The notes: generated by a model not told the origin, from the sequence alone. Positions 38,969 to 48,515 are shown, numbered from the stretch's first letter. The stretch: 64,000 nucleotides of DNA from Pseudomonas frederiksbergensis (GCF_035751725.1 NZ_CP142104.1:1-64000), one strand, 5' to 3'. Numbers and translations: made by a program.

Positions 38969-39757
38969 CTACACCCCTCGACGGGGCAGGACAAAACTCA
39001 GCAGAAACAACGCCGCGGCGCTGACCACGATCGAGGGGCCGGCCGGGGTGTCCTTGAACCAGGAAAGGGCCAGGCCACCACAGACCGCGAGCATGCCCAG
39101 CAGGCTCGCGCCCAGGGCCATTTGCTCGGGCGAGCGGGCGTGACGCTGTGCCGCAGCCGCCGGGATGATCAGCAATGAAGTAATCAGCAACACACCGACG
39201 ATTTTCATCGCCACTGCAATGACCACGGCGATCAACAGCATCAGCGCCAAGCGCAGGCTGACCACCGGCAGACCCTCGACCCGCGCCAGTTCTTCATGGA
39301 CAGTGACCGCCAGCAATGGACGCCACAGCGCCACCAGCAACAGCAATACCGCCGCACTGCCGCCCAGGATCCAGGCGAGATCCGCAGGGCTGATTGCCAG
39401 CAGATCGCCGAACAGATAGGCCATCAGGTCGATCCGCACGTCACGCATGAAGCTCAGCACCACCAGCCCGAGGGACAAGGTGCTTGGTGCGAGGATCCCC
39501 AGTAGCGTGTCGGACGCCAGCGGCTGGCGCTGTTGCAGCGTGACCAGCACCACCGCCAGCAACAGGCAGCCAACGGTCACCGCGATGGCCGGGCTGACAT
39601 CCAGCAGAAACCCCAGGGCCACCCCCAGCAGCGCCGCGTGGGACAAGGTGTCGCCGAAATAGGCCATGCGCCGCCAGACCACGAACGAGCCCAGCGGACC
39701 GGCGACCAAGGCAAGGGCCAGGCCTGCGAGCAAGGCGTACATCAGAAAATCAGCCAT
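38969..39757 (-). CDS. znuB: Zinc ABC transporter, permease ZnuB
   Basis: ZnuB is the inner-membrane channel of the high-affinity zinc importer. The 262-residue protein has about eight hydrophobic helices and the family motif [21 protein letters not shown] at the N terminus. ATG 39757 is chosen for that conserved start and overlaps the znuC stop by 8 bp. It is the last gene of zur-znuC-znuB. Confidence 0.95.
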   Translation of the reverse strand: MADFLMYALLAGLALALVAGPLGSFVVWRRMAYFGDTLSHAALLGVALGFLLDVSPAIAVTVGCLLLAVVLVTLQQRQPLASDTLLGILAPSTLSLGLVVLSFMRDVRIDLMAYLFGDLLAISPADLAWILGGSAAVLLLLVALWRPLLAVTVHEELARVEGLPVVSLRLALMLLIAVVIAVAMKIVGVLLITSLLIIPAAAAQRHARSPEQMALGASLLGMLAVCGGLALSWFKDTPAGPSIVVSAAALFLLSFVLPRRGV

Positions 39758-40532
39758 GCTTGCAGCCGTCTCCATGAACATGATTGGAAGCAGAAGGGGC
39801 GCTGACCACCGAACCATGCAGGTCATGGGCGTGGTCATGGTGGTGGTGATAAATCGCCAGGCTTTGTGCGTTCTTTCCGAACAACTCGACGAAGGCCGGA
39901 TCGCCGCTGACTTGCTCGGGATGCCCGGAGCAGCAGACGTGGCGGTTGAGGCAGACCACTTGGTCGGTGGTGCTCATCACCAAGTGCAAATCGTGGGAGA
40001 CCATCAGCACGCCGCAGCCGTGGCGGTCGCGCAGGCGCGTGATCAGGCTGTACAGCTCGGCCTGGCCCGCTACGTCGACGCCTTGCACTGGCTCGTCGAG
40101 CACCAACAATTCAGGCTCGCGCAGCAGGGCGCGGGCCAGCAATACCCGTTGCATCTCGCCACCGGAGACACTTTGCACCGGGCTGTCGATCACCTGTTCG
40201 GCGCCGACCTCCTTCAGCGCCGCCAAGGCCCGCTCGCGATCGACGCCCGGCACCAGGCGCAGAAAGCGCAGCACCGACAGCGGCAACGTCGGATCGACGT
40301 GGAGTTTTTGCGGCATGTAGCCGACGCGCAACCTGGGCTTGCGCCAGACGCTGCCGCTGTCGGGCTTGAGCAAGCCCAATACGGCGCGTACCAGGGTGGT
40401 CTTGCCGGCGCCGTTGGGGCCGATCAAGGTCACGATCTGCCCCGGCTCGACGCTCAGGTGAATGTTGTCCAGCACGTTCTGCCCGGCGAACGTCACGGCC
40501 ACCTGCTCGAGGCGGATCAGCGCGTTGCTCAT
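39750..40532 (-). CDS. znuC: Zinc ABC transporter, ATPase ZnuC
   Basis: The 260-residue ATPase has Walker [10 protein letters not shown], signature [10 protein letters not shown], Walker [13 protein letters not shown] and the H-loop VSHDLHLV. Its C-terminal tail is His-rich ([14 protein letters not shown]), suggesting zinc binding. Its ATG shares one base with the zur stop (TGATG), so expression is coupled to zur. Confidence 0.96.
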   Translation of the reverse strand: MSNALIRLEQVAVTFAGQNVLDNIHLSVEPGQIVTLIGPNGAGKTTLVRAVLGLLKPDSGSVWRKPRLRVGYMPQKLHVDPTLPLSVLRFLRLVPGVDRERALAALKEVGAEQVIDSPVQSVSGGEMQRVLLARALLREPELLVLDEPVQGVDVAGQAELYSLITRLRDRHGCGVLMVSHDLHLVMSTTDQVVCLNRHVCCSGHPEQVSGDPAFVELFGKNAQSLAIYHHHHDHAHDLHGSVVSAPSASNHVHGDGCKHG

Positions 40533-41014
40533 CAGGCCCCCTGGCAGCCGGAGCAGAGGCCGACGACTTCGACGGTCTGGGTGTCGACGACGAAGCCGAC
40601 TTCCTTGGCGCTGGCGACGATGGCATCGCTGATGGATTTCTGTTCCAGCTCGATGGCGGCGTGGCATTCGCGGCAGATCAGGAACTGGCCTTGATGGGCG
40701 TGCTCCGGATGGTTGCAGCCGACGAAGGCGTTGAGCGACGAAATGCGATGCACCAGGCCGTTTTCCAGGAGGAAATCCAGCGCCCGATAAACGGTTGGCG
40801 GCGCGGCGCGGCGGCCGTCCTGCTCGCTGAGCACCGCGAGAATGTCGTAGGCGCCCAGTGGCTTGTGGCTTTGCCAGACCAATTCCAGCACGCGCCGACG
40901 CAGGGCGGTCAGGCGCAACCCTTGGCGCGCGCAGATGGCGTCGGCCTCGGACAGCGCGCTGTGCACGCAGTGGGAGTGATCGTGGGGACGACTGGCAAGG
41001 GGAGTAATGGGCAT
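40532..41014 (-). CDS. zur: Zinc uptake regulator Zur
   Basis: Zur is a Fur-family repressor that, with zinc bound, shuts off zinc uptake genes. The 160-residue protein has a His-rich N terminus (HDHSHCVHS), a winged helix, the structural zinc cysteines in ICRECH and LCSGCQG, and the regulatory [10 protein letters not shown] block. It is divergent from znuA; a Zur-like box lies in the gap. Confidence 0.96.
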   Translation of the reverse strand: MPITPLASRPHDHSHCVHSALSEADAICARQGLRLTALRRRVLELVWQSHKPLGAYDILAVLSEQDGRRAAPPTVYRALDFLLENGLVHRISSLNAFVGCNHPEHAHQGQFLICRECHAAIELEQKSISDAIVASAKEVGFVVDTQTVEVVGLCSGCQGA

Positions 41015-41034
41015 GGGCAGCGACGAGATTAGTG

Positions 41035-41057
41035 AGAGACGTTATTATGTTACCCGT
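41035..41057. promoter_or_regulatory. Candidate Zur box between zur and znuA
   Basis: GAGACGTTATTATGTTACCC aligns with the gammaproteobacterial Zur consensus GAAATGTTATANTATAACATTTC at about two thirds of positions, centred in the 66-bp divergent promoter. Confidence 0.6.
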
Positions 41058-41080
41058 TCTCGTCTCTTCGAGTGGTCATC

Positions 41081-42013
41081 GTGTCCCGATTTTTTTCGCT
41101 GTTTGTCGCTTTTGTCGCAAGTTTCCTACTGATTGGCTCGGCCCAGGCCGACGTCAAGGTGCTCACCAGCATCAAGCCGTTGCAATTGATTGCCGCCGCT
41201 GTGCAGGACGGCGTGGCCGTCCCGCAAGTGTTGCTGCCCCCAGGAGCTTCGCCGCACCACTACGCATTGCGGCCCTCCGATGTACGCAAGGTGCAGTCGG
41301 TGGACCTGTTGTACTGGATCGGGCCCGACATGGAGGGATTCCTGCCGCGCGTGTTGAACGGTCGTACGCTGCCGTCGGTCGCCGTGCAAGAGCTGCCGGG
41401 GCTCAAGTTGCGTCACTTCGCCCAGGACAGCGCTTCCCACGAGGATCATGACGATGATGGGGGCGATGATCACGATCACGACCATCGTCCCGGCACCGTG
41501 GACGCCCACCTGTGGCTGTCGCCGCACAATGCGCGGGTGATCGCCGCCAGGATGGCAGCTGACCTGAGCGCCGCGGATCCGGCGAACGCGGCCCGCTATC
41601 AAAGCAACCTCAAGGGCTTCAACCAGCGTCTCGATGCCTTGGACGCACGCATCAAGGCCCGCCTGGCCGGGGTCGCGGGCAAGCCGTATTTCGTCTTCCA
41701 CGAAGCGTTCGACTATTTCGAAGACAACTACGGCCTCAAGCACGCCGGGGTGTTCGCCGTGGCTGCCGAAGTCCAGCCCGGTGCCCAGCATGTGGCGGCA
41801 ATGCGCACGCGCTTGCAGGCGGTGGGCAAGACCTGCGTCTTCAGCGAACCGCCGCTGCGCCCGCGCCTGGCCGAAACCCTGGTGGCCGGGTTGCCGGTGA
41901 AACTGGCGGAGCTGGATGCGCTAGGCGGCTATACCCCGGCGACGGCGCAGGGGTATGAGCAGTTGTTGGAGAAGTTGGGGAATGATCTGGCGGGGTGCCT
42001 GGAGTCGCTATAG
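41081..42013 (+). CDS. znuA: Zinc ABC transporter, binding protein ZnuA
   Basis: ZnuA captures zinc in the periplasm. I prefer GTG 41081 (MSRFFSLFVAFV, 310 residues) because GAGTGG lies about 7 nt upstream; GTG 41072 is also possible. A signal peptide (about 1-23) is followed by a metal-binding fold with zinc ligands in ASPHHYALRPS, DAHLWLSP and FHEAFDYFE, and the His/Asp-rich loop HEDHDDDGGDDHDHDH that is diagnostic of ZnuA. Likely regulated by Zur. Confidence 0.95.
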   Translation: MSRFFSLFVAFVASFLLIGSAQADVKVLTSIKPLQLIAAAVQDGVAVPQVLLPPGASPHHYALRPSDVRKVQSVDLLYWIGPDMEGFLPRVLNGRTLPSVAVQELPGLKLRHFAQDSASHEDHDDDGGDDHDHDHRPGTVDAHLWLSPHNARVIAARMAADLSAADPANAARYQSNLKGFNQRLDALDARIKARLAGVAGKPYFVFHEAFDYFEDNYGLKHAGVFAVAAEVQPGAQHVAAMRTRLQAVGKTCVFSEPPLRPRLAETLVAGLPVKLAELDALGGYTPATAQGYEQLLEKLGNDLAGCLESL

Positions 42014-42040
42014 CGCTGCCAAGCGCAAACCCTGTGGCTA

Positions 42041-42157
42041 GGGGATTTATCCCCGTTGGGCTGCGCAGCAGCCCCCCTGCTTTCTATCTGACGGACTCGC
42101 GGCGGCAGCTATTTTTTGGGGCCGCTTCGCGCCCCAGCGGGGATAAATCCCCTCGGC
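42041..42157. repeat. Inverted pair of REP-type repeats (BIME-like)
   Basis: GGGGATTTATCCCCGTTGGG with a following GCTGCGCAGCAGCCC is mirrored by GGGGCCGCTTCGCGCCCCAG followed by GGGGATAAATCCCC. The pair lies between the convergent znuA and thrB genes. Confidence 0.78.
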
Positions 42158-42191
42158 ACAACATCATTCGGCGAAAGCCTTCTATTGATAC

Positions 42192-43142
42192 TTAAAGGGC
42201 AAAAGGCAACACCGTGTGAACCGTCTGCCGCTGCGCCAGACGCTGCTGAAATTCCATCGGATCGTGAATCAACACATCCTGCCCGGCAAACGATTCGGCA
42301 GCAATCAACCGCGACAGCCAGAACCGTACGCACGCCACGCGCAGCATGGTCGGCCACAGTTGTGCCTCAGCGGCGGTAAACGGCCGCAGTGCCGCGTACG
42401 CACCCAGCAACGCCCGCGCCCGGGCGCCATCGAGCACGCCGTCGTCATCCGAGCACCAGTCATTCAAGGCGATGGCGACGTCATACAGCATCGGCCCGGA
42501 GCAGGCGTTGTAAAAGTCGATCAGCCCGGTCAGGTGCGTGCCTTCGAACATCGCATTGTCGCGGAACAGGTCGGCATGAATGTTGGCCCTGGGTAGCGCC
42601 AGGATGCCTACCTTCTTCGACGAGATTTCTTCCAGCGCTGCTTCCAGCAACTGACGCGGCTCGGTATCGAGGTGCGACAGCAGTTTGCCGCCCTCCTCTT
42701 GCATCCAGTCCAGGCCGCGATCGGTCTTGCGCTTGATCATATTGTCGCGGGTCGCCAGGTGCAGATGCGCCAGCAATTCGCCGACTTGGGCGCAGTGCTG
42801 GGCGTTGGCCTGCTTGATGTGCTTGCCGGCCAGGCGCGGTTGCAGCAGCGCCGGCTTGCCCGCCAGCTCACGCAGCGCGACGCCGTCGGTGGTGCGCAAG
42901 GCGTAAGGCACCGGCAAGTCGGCATTGTGCAGCACGTCCAGCAACTCAATGAAGAACGGCATTTCCTGCACCGGGCCACGCTCGACCAAGGTCAGGACGA
43001 ACTCGCCCCGCTCCAGGCTGATAAAGAAATTGGTGTTTTCGCTGCCGGCGGCGATCCCCTGGAAATCAAGCAGGCGGCCAAGCCCATAAGGGGCGAGAAA
43101 GGTTTCCAGCTCGGGCCGAGCCAGGGGAGTGAACACAGACAT
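42192..43142 (-). CDS. thrB: Homoserine kinase (APH-fold type)
   Basis: ThrB phosphorylates homoserine in threonine synthesis. The 316-residue protein is of the aminoglycoside-phosphotransferase-like type used by pseudomonads, with the catalytic loop ANIHADLFRDNAMF and metal-binding GLIDFYNAC. ATG 43142 starts MSVFTPLARPELE. It is followed upstream on the same strand by a DUF2782 gene 60 bp away, as in PA5494-PA5495. Confidence 0.95.
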   Translation of the reverse strand: MSVFTPLARPELETFLAPYGLGRLLDFQGIAAGSENTNFFISLERGEFVLTLVERGPVQEMPFFIELLDVLHNADLPVPYALRTTDGVALRELAGKPALLQPRLAGKHIKQANAQHCAQVGELLAHLHLATRDNMIKRKTDRGLDWMQEEGGKLLSHLDTEPRQLLEAALEEISSKKVGILALPRANIHADLFRDNAMFEGTHLTGLIDFYNACSGPMLYDVAIALNDWCSDDDGVLDGARARALLGAYAALRPFTAAEAQLWPTMLRVACVRFWLSRLIAAESFAGQDVLIHDPMEFQQRLAQRQTVHTVLPFAL

Positions 43143-43202
43143 GGTCAAAAACTGCTCAGTTCGGGCGCCGTGATTGACGCGGCGCCTATTAAAATTAAGA
43201 AA

Positions 43203-43493
43203 CTACTTCCACTCAAAGATTTTCCACGAAGGGATCAGCATATCCGGCTCGTCCGAACGGATGAAGTTTGCATCGGTGCCGTCGGCACGCACCAGAAAAT
43301 AAGGCTTGCCGTTCTTGGGCGTGACCTTGATCGCATACAAAAAGCCGTTTTGCCGATATTCCTGGATCGTGTTATCGCCTTCGGTGCGGATGGTGACATC
43401 CGGGTCCGCCGAGGGCGCGTCGTCCGCCGCCATGACGGCCAACGGGGTGAATGCAAACAAGCCAGCCAGTAACAGGCGATTTAGTGTACGCAT
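43203..43493 (-). CDS. DUF2782 periplasmic protein
   Basis: The 96-residue product has a signal peptide (about 1-22, VMAADD) and the DUF2782 domain with the conserved RTEGDNTIQEYRQNGFLY segment and C-terminal IPSWKIFEW. Function unknown. It lies between polA (divergent) and thrB, where PA5494 lies in P. aeruginosa. Confidence 0.88.
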   Translation of the reverse strand: MRTLNRLLLAGLFAFTPLAVMAADDAPSADPDVTIRTEGDNTIQEYRQNGFLYAIKVTPKNGKPYFLVRADGTDANFIRSDEPDMLIPSWKIFEWK

Positions 43494-43567
43494 GATAACC
43501 TTGTCCCTTTGTCGTCAACGGTCCCGCTATTCTAGCCCCGGACCCGCCGAAAAGGTTGATCCTGCTC

Positions 43568-46336
43568 ATGAGCCAAGCTCCCCTCGTCCTGGTGGACGGT
43601 TCTTCTTACCTGTACCGCGCCTTTCACGCGCTGCCACCGCTGACCACGTCCAAAGGCCTGCCGACCGGTGCGGTCAAGGGCGTGTTGAACATGCTCAAGA
43701 GCCTGCGCAAGCAGTATCCGGACAGTCCTTTCGCCGTGGTTTTCGACGCCAAGGGTGGGACGTTTCGCGATGCGCTGTACGCCGAATACAAGGCCAACCG
43801 CCCAAGCATGCCGGACGACATGCGCGTGCAGATCGAGCCGCTGCACGCCAGCGTCAAGGCCCTGGGTTTCCCGCTGCTGTGCGTGGACAACGTCGAAGCC
43901 GATGACGTGATCGGCACGCTGGCCCGCAGCAGCGCCGCGGCGGACCGTCCGGTGGTGATCTCCACCGGCGACAAGGACATGGCGCAGTTGGTCGACGGGC
44001 ACATTACCTTGGTCAACACCATGACCGGTAGCTCGCTGGATGTGGCTGGCGTTAAGGAGAAGTTTGGCGTCGCTCCGGAGCAGATCATCGATTACCTGGC
44101 GTTGATGGGCGATTCGTCCGACAACATCCCGGGCGTCCCAGGCATTGGACCGAAGACCGCTTCCGGCCTGCTGGTGGGCGTCAACGGTGGCCTGACCGAG
44201 CTGTACGCGCAACTGGACATCGTCGCCACCTTGCCGATCCGTGGCGCCAAGACGCTGGCCGCCAAGCTCGAAGAGCACAAGGAGATGGCGTTCCTGTCGT
44301 ACGAGCTGGCGACCATCAAGACCGATGTGCCGCTGGATGTCGGACTCGACGATCTGCAAATGGGCACGCCGGACCACGAGAAACTGGCCGAGCTGTATAC
44401 ACTGCTGGAATTCAAGAGCTGGTTCGAAGAAAACCAGCGGGACGCCAAGCGTGCCGGCCAGGAAATCGTCGACGTTACCGAAGAACAGCCCGGCGCTCCC
44501 GAGGCCAAGTACGAGGTGATCCTCGACCAGGCGCGCTTCGACGCGTGGCTGGCCAAACTGGACAAGGCGCCGCTGTTTGCCTTCGTCACCGAAACCAACG
44601 GCGGCGATGCCCAGCAATCGCAACTTGTGGGCCTTTCGTTCGCCGTGGCCCCTTTCGAGGCGGCCTACATCCCGCTGACCCATTCCTACATGGGCGTGCC
44701 GGAGCAACTGGATCGCGACACGGTACTCATGGCCCTCAAGCCCTTGCTGGAAAACCCGGACAAGCTCAAGGTCGGTCAGCACGCCAAGTTCGAAACCAAC
44801 ATATTGGCCAACTGCGCCATTGGTGGCGACCAGAACAACGGCATTCTGGTCCAGGGCATCGCCTTCGACACCATGCTCGAATCCTACGTACTGGATTCCA
44901 CCGCGACCCGCCACGACATGGACAGCCTGGCGCTCAAGTACCTGGGCCACAGCAAGACCGATTTCCAGGATATTGCGGGCAAAGGGGTCAAACAACTGAG
45001 TTTCGATCAGATCTCCCTGGAGCTGGCCGGGCCTTATGCCGCAGAAGACGCCGACGTGACGTTCCGCCTGCACCTGGCCTTGCAGGAAAAGCTGGCCGCC
45101 ACACCGAGCCTGGGCACGGTGCTCAACGAAATCGAAATGCCATTGATGCCGGTCCTGGCGCGTATCGAGCGTCAAGGTGCGCTGGTCGATGCCAACCTGC
45201 TGGGCGTGCAAAGTGTCGAGTTGGGCGAAAAACTGGTAGCCCTGGAGCGTGAGGCATTTGCCATTGCCGGCGAAGAATTCAACCTCGGCTCGCCGAAGCA
45301 ATTGGGCGTGATCCTGTACGAAAAGCTCGGCTTGCCGGTGCTCAGCAAAACCGCCAAGGGCCAGGCATCCACCGCCGAAGCGGTGCTCGCCGAACTGGCA
45401 GAGCAGGATTACCCGCTGCCCAAGGTATTGATGCAGTACCGCTCGTTGAGCAAGCTCAAGAGCACCTACACCGATCGCCTGCCGGAACAGATCAACAGCC
45501 GCACCGGCCGCGTCCATACCAATTACCAGCAAGCCGTCGCTGCGACCGGGCGCCTGTCGTCCATCGACCCGAACCTGCAGAACATTCCGATTCGCACGGC
45601 CGAAGGCCGACGCATCCGCCAGGCCTTCGTCGCGCCGAAAGGCTACAAGCTGCTGGCGGCGGACTACTCGCAAATCGAGTTGCGGATCATGGCGCACCTG
45701 GCCAAGGACGAAGGGCTGCTGCATGCCTTCCGCAACGACCTGGATGTGCACCGCGCCACGGCGGCCGAGGTGTTCGGCGTTGATCTGGACGCCGTAACCA
45801 ACGACCAGCGCCGCAGCGCCAAGGCGATCAACTTCGGCCTGATATACGGCATGAGCGCCTTCGGCCTTGCCAAGCAGATCGGCGTCGATCGCAAGCAGTC
45901 CCAGGCATACATCGACCGTTACTTCGCCCGTTATCCCGGTGTGCTGGAATACATGGAGCGCACCCGCGCCCAGGCGGCCGAGCAAGGTTTCGTCGAAACC
46001 ATTTTCGGTCGCCGGTTGTACCTGCCGGATATCAACGCGAAAAACCCGGCCCTACGCAAGGGCGCCGAGCGCACCGCCATCAACGCACCGATGCAAGGCA
46101 CAGCGGCCGACATCATCAAGAAAGCCATGGTTGCCGTGGACCGCTGGCTGACCACGTCAGGGCTGGACGCAAAAGTCATCCTGCAGGTTCATGACGAACT
46201 GGTGCTGGAAGTGCGTGAAGATCTGGTCGAACAGGTGAGTGGCGAAATCCGCCAGCTTATGGGCGCGGCCGCCACGCTGGACGTCCCGCTGCTGGTGGAA
46301 GTGGGCGTGGGTAATAACTGGGACGAGGCGCATTGA
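43568..46336 (+). CDS. polA: DNA polymerase I
   Basis: Pol I removes RNA primers and fills gaps. The 922-residue protein (ATG 43568, MSQAPLVLVDGSSYLYRAFH) has a 5'-nuclease domain (about 1-290), a 3'-5' exonuclease domain (about 310-510) and a family A polymerase domain with motif A LAADYSQIELRI, motif B RRSAKAINFGLIYG and motif C QVHDELVLEV. AAAGG lies about 12 nt before the ATG. The next upstream in-frame start offers no better site. Confidence 0.97.
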   Translation: MSQAPLVLVDGSSYLYRAFHALPPLTTSKGLPTGAVKGVLNMLKSLRKQYPDSPFAVVFDAKGGTFRDALYAEYKANRPSMPDDMRVQIEPLHASVKALGFPLLCVDNVEADDVIGTLARSSAAADRPVVISTGDKDMAQLVDGHITLVNTMTGSSLDVAGVKEKFGVAPEQIIDYLALMGDSSDNIPGVPGIGPKTASGLLVGVNGGLTELYAQLDIVATLPIRGAKTLAAKLEEHKEMAFLSYELATIKTDVPLDVGLDDLQMGTPDHEKLAELYTLLEFKSWFEENQRDAKRAGQEIVDVTEEQPGAPEAKYEVILDQARFDAWLAKLDKAPLFAFVTETNGGDAQQSQLVGLSFAVAPFEAAYIPLTHSYMGVPEQLDRDTVLMALKPLLENPDKLKVGQHAKFETNILANCAIGGDQNNGILVQGIAFDTMLESYVLDSTATRHDMDSLALKYLGHSKTDFQDIAGKGVKQLSFDQISLELAGPYAAEDADVTFRLHLALQEKLAATPSLGTVLNEIEMPLMPVLARIERQGALVDANLLGVQSVELGEKLVALEREAFAIAGEEFNLGSPKQLGVILYEKLGLPVLSKTAKGQASTAEAVLAELAEQDYPLPKVLMQYRSLSKLKSTYTDRLPEQINSRTGRVHTNYQQAVAATGRLSSIDPNLQNIPIRTAEGRRIRQAFVAPKGYKLLAADYSQIELRIMAHLAKDEGLLHAFRNDLDVHRATAAEVFGVDLDAVTNDQRRSAKAINFGLIYGMSAFGLAKQIGVDRKQSQAYIDRYFARYPGVLEYMERTRAQAAEQGFVETIFGRRLYLPDINAKNPALRKGAERTAINAPMQGTAADIIKKAMVAVDRWLTTSGLDAKVILQVHDELVLEVREDLVEQVSGEIRQLMGAAATLDVPLLVEVGVGNNWDEAH

Positions 46337-46365
46337 GTCTTGCCGGAGAATCGAGCGGACTCTGC

Positions 46366-46390
46366 GGCGAGGGGATTTATTCCCTCGCCA
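46366..46390. repeat. REP-type hairpin
   Basis: GGCGAGGGGATTTATTCCCT plus CGCC forms a hairpin typical of P. fluorescens REP half-units, between polA and the ErsA candidate. Confidence 0.7.
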
Positions 46391-46463
46391 CATCAATCAC
46401 CGCGAATTCGCGAGCGGCCTCATTAGTCCGGAAAATTCCTACAGTTATTTCCAAAAATAATCT

Positions 46464-46491
46464 GAACTAAACCCGTGAATTACTACTCAGA
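46464..46491 (+). promoter_or_regulatory. AlgU (sigma-22)-like promoter of the ErsA candidate
   Basis: GAACTA (46464-46469), 17 bp and TCAGA (46487-46491) resemble the AlgU consensus GAACTT-N16/17-TCTGA. Transcription would start near 46498. Confidence 0.55.
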
Positions 46492-46497
46492 GATTCT

Positions 46498-46628
46498 GAA
46501 TGGCTGGTGAAGCCCTTCAATGCTCCTATGTTGTGTTAAGTGTTGGCAGATATCTGGACCCCGCCCTAGCGGTCCGGAACTTGGACCCCGAACTTCCCCC
46601 TCCCCATACGAAGTCCGGGGTTTTTTTT
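46498..46628 (+). ncRNA. ersA: Candidate small RNA ErsA
   Basis: ErsA is the Spot-42-position sRNA of pseudomonads, encoded between polA and engB, dependent on AlgU and acting on envelope and exopolysaccharide mRNAs. Here the same polA-engB gap contains an AlgU-like promoter, an approximately 131-nt span and a strong terminator, matching the known ErsA length of about 132 nt. The terminator loop has a C-rich stretch CUUCCCCCUCCCC suited to pairing with Shine-Dalgarno sequences. Identification rests on position, promoter, length and terminator rather than on sequence comparison. Confidence 0.7.
46584..46628 (+). terminator. Rho-independent terminator (ersA / polA)
   Basis: ACCCCGAACTT (46585-46595) pairs with AAGTCCGGGGT (one mismatch) followed by T8. 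Confidence 0.85.
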
Positions 46629-46641
46629 GCCTGGGATTTGG

Positions 46642-47283
46642 CTATTCAGCCGCCTCGCTGCCCTTGTCTGCCAGTTCCATCCAGTCGGCCAATACTGTGT
46701 AGGCCTCTTCCAGCCCCATGCGCTTGGGGGCCGAGAACAGCTGGATGGTAATCGTGTCACCCCAACCCTTGCGGATCTCCGACTGCACTTTGAGCAGGGT
46801 ATTTTTCGCTGCGCCGTAGGTGAGCTTGTCGGCCTTGGTCAGCAGGATATGCATCGGCATGCCGCTGGCGACCGCCCAATCAAGCATCAAAAGGTCGAAG
46901 TCAGTCATCGGATGGCGGATATCCATCATCAGGATCAGACCCTTCAAACTCTCGCGGCTGCCCAGGTAGGCTTCCAGGTGGCGCTGCCAGTGTTGCTTGA
47001 GCGGGATCGGCACCTTGGCATAACCGTAGCCCGGCAGGTCGACCAAACGCCGTTCATCGTCTAGCTTGAAGAAGTTCAAGAGCTGCGTGCGACCTGGCGT
47101 TTTCGAGGTACGCGCCAGGCTTGCATGGGTCAATGTGTTGAGCGCGCTGGATTTACCGGCGTTGGAACGACCGGCAAAGGCCACTTCGAAACCTTCGTCG
47201 TCAGGGCATTGATCGACTTTGGCAGCGCTGAGCATGAAGGTGGACTGTTGGCACAGGCCAAGGATGGGGTTCTTCAGTTGCAT
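46642..47283 (-). CDS. engB: Ribosome biogenesis GTP-binding protein EngB (YihA/YsxC)
   Basis: EngB is an essential GTPase needed for 50S subunit assembly. The 213-residue protein (ATG 47283, [13 protein letters not shown]) has G1 [10 protein letters not shown]2 [10 protein letters not shown]3 DLPGYGY and G4 LLTKADKL. Longer in-frame starts to 47409 lack family similarity. It is convergent with polA, with the ErsA candidate in the gap. Confidence 0.95.
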   Translation of the reverse strand: MQLKNPILGLCQQSTFMLSAAKVDQCPDDEGFEVAFAGRSNAGKSSALNTLTHASLARTSKTPGRTQLLNFFKLDDERRLVDLPGYGYAKVPIPLKQHWQRHLEAYLGSRESLKGLILMMDIRHPMTDFDLLMLDWAVASGMPMHILLTKADKLTYGAAKNTLLKVQSEIRKGWGDTITIQLFSAPKRMGLEEAYTVLADWMELADKGSEAAE

Positions 47284-47474
47284 GGGATTTCCGATGTGGG
47301 CGGCGTCGGGAATGGACGCGGCAAGCTGTGTCGTTTCCGTTTCAGTGACGCCAGTATATAATGCCGCAGATTTTGTGTGCGCTTTGTCCCAGCGTAGGAT
47401 GAAGCTCACGGGAGCGACCGACCGAAATTGCGCATTAGAACGCAGCTCGTTCCCAACCCTGAAAAGGTCGTTTT

Positions 47475-47765
47475 ATGACGAAATGGCTGCTAGCTGCCGG
47501 TGTCTTGATGCCGCTTTACAGCGCTCAGGCTACACAGGATCCGGAAGCTGTGTACAACCGTGTTTGTGGTGCCTGTCATTCCGGCCAACTCCCCATGGCG
47601 CCCCGCAAGGGCGATCAGGAAGCTTGGACGCCGAGGTTGGCGAAAGGTATGGAGACGCTGGTGCAACACGTGACCCAGGGTTTCAAGGCGATGCCGCCGC
47701 GTGGTTTGTGCATGGACTGCAGTGCCGAGGATTACCGAGCCATCATCCAGTGGATGAGCGAGTAA
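47475..47765 (+). CDS. Cytochrome c5-like monohaem cytochrome
   Basis: The 96-residue product has a signal peptide (about 1-19) and one haem site CGACH (C31-H35). A second cysteine pair (GLCMDCS, near 78-81) is the disulfide typical of the c5 family, and the M of KAMPPRG can be the axial ligand. It precedes the cytochrome c4 gene by 46 bp and both likely act in periplasmic electron transfer to terminal oxidases. Confidence 0.9.
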   Translation: MTKWLLAAGVLMPLYSAQATQDPEAVYNRVCGACHSGQLPMAPRKGDQEAWTPRLAKGMETLVQHVTQGFKAMPPRGLCMDCSAEDYRAIIQWMSE

Positions 47766-47811
47766 ACCCGGCCCATAACTCTTTAACCCTTAGCCGTAGT
47801 TGGATTAGCTG

Positions 47812-48423
47812 ATGAACAAACTGATCGTGAGTCTGCTGTTGACCTTGGGGATATCCGGCGTAGCCCACGCCGCTGGCGACGCCGCTGCCGGTCAGGCGAA
47901 AGCGGCCGTATGCGGGGCCTGCCACGGCCCGGATGGCAATAGCATGGCGCCCAACTTTCCGAAACTGGCGGGCCAGGGCGAGCGTTATCTGGTCAAGCAG
48001 TTGAAGGAAATCAAGGACGGCAAGCGTGTCGTGCTGGAAATGACCGGCCTGCTGACCAACCTGAACGATCAGGACCTGGCGGACATCGCGGCCTATTTCG
48101 CCAGCCAGAAGGGCAGCGTCGGCGCCGCCGATCCGAAACTCGTGGCTCGCGGTGAAGCGCTGTTTCGCGGCGGCAACCTGGAAAAAGGCCTGCCAGCCTG
48201 CACCGGCTGCCACTCGCCTGACGGCAAGGGCAACGCCGCTGCCGGTTTCCCTCATCTGGGCGGCCAGCATGCCCAATACATCACCAAGCAGCTGACCGAT
48301 TTCCGCAAGGAAGAAGGCGGTCGCGCCAACGATGGCGACGCGATGACCATGCGCACCATCGCACGCAAGCTGAGCGACGAAGATATCGCCGCCGTTTCCA
48401 GCTACATCCAGGGCCTGCACTAA
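47812..48423 (+). CDS. cc4: Dihaem cytochrome c4
   Basis: The 203-residue periplasmic protein has a signal peptide (about 1-20, AHA|AGD) and two cytochrome c domains with haem sites CGACH (C34-H38) and CTGCH (near residue 130). Length and the internal duplication match cytochrome c4, which donates electrons to cbb3-type oxidases. It is followed by dsbA, as in the PA5490-PA5489 pair; periplasmic thiol chemistry and c-type cytochrome maturation are linked processes. Confidence 0.95.
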   Translation: MNKLIVSLLLTLGISGVAHAAGDAAAGQAKAAVCGACHGPDGNSMAPNFPKLAGQGERYLVKQLKEIKDGKRVVLEMTGLLTNLNDQDLADIAAYFASQKGSVGAADPKLVARGEALFRGGNLEKGLPACTGCHSPDGKGNAAAGFPHLGGQHAQYITKQLTDFRKEEGGRANDGDAMTMRTIARKLSDEDIAAVSSYIQGLH

Positions 48424-48484
48424 GGCCGTTGCAAGGGGGCGCCTCTTGCAACGTTAACGCTCGATTAATCTGTCGATGCGAGCA

Positions 48485-48515
48485 TCAAAAGGGTGGCTTT
48501 GGCCGCCCTTTTTTG
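48485..48515 (+). terminator. Terminator after cytochrome c4
   Basis: AAGGGTGGC pairs with GCCGCCCTT around TTTG (one mismatch) and is followed by TTTTG. A second GC-rich hairpin CGTTGCAAG/CTTGCAACG lies just after the stop. Confidence 0.75.

Noticed and set aside
43532..45985. Minus-strand open frame of 817 codons opposite polA
   Set aside because: Shadow of polA.
46464..46505. AlgU promoter using TCTGA near 46495 as the -10
   Set aside because: The spacing from GAACTA would be 25 bp, too long; TCAGA at 17 bp fits better.
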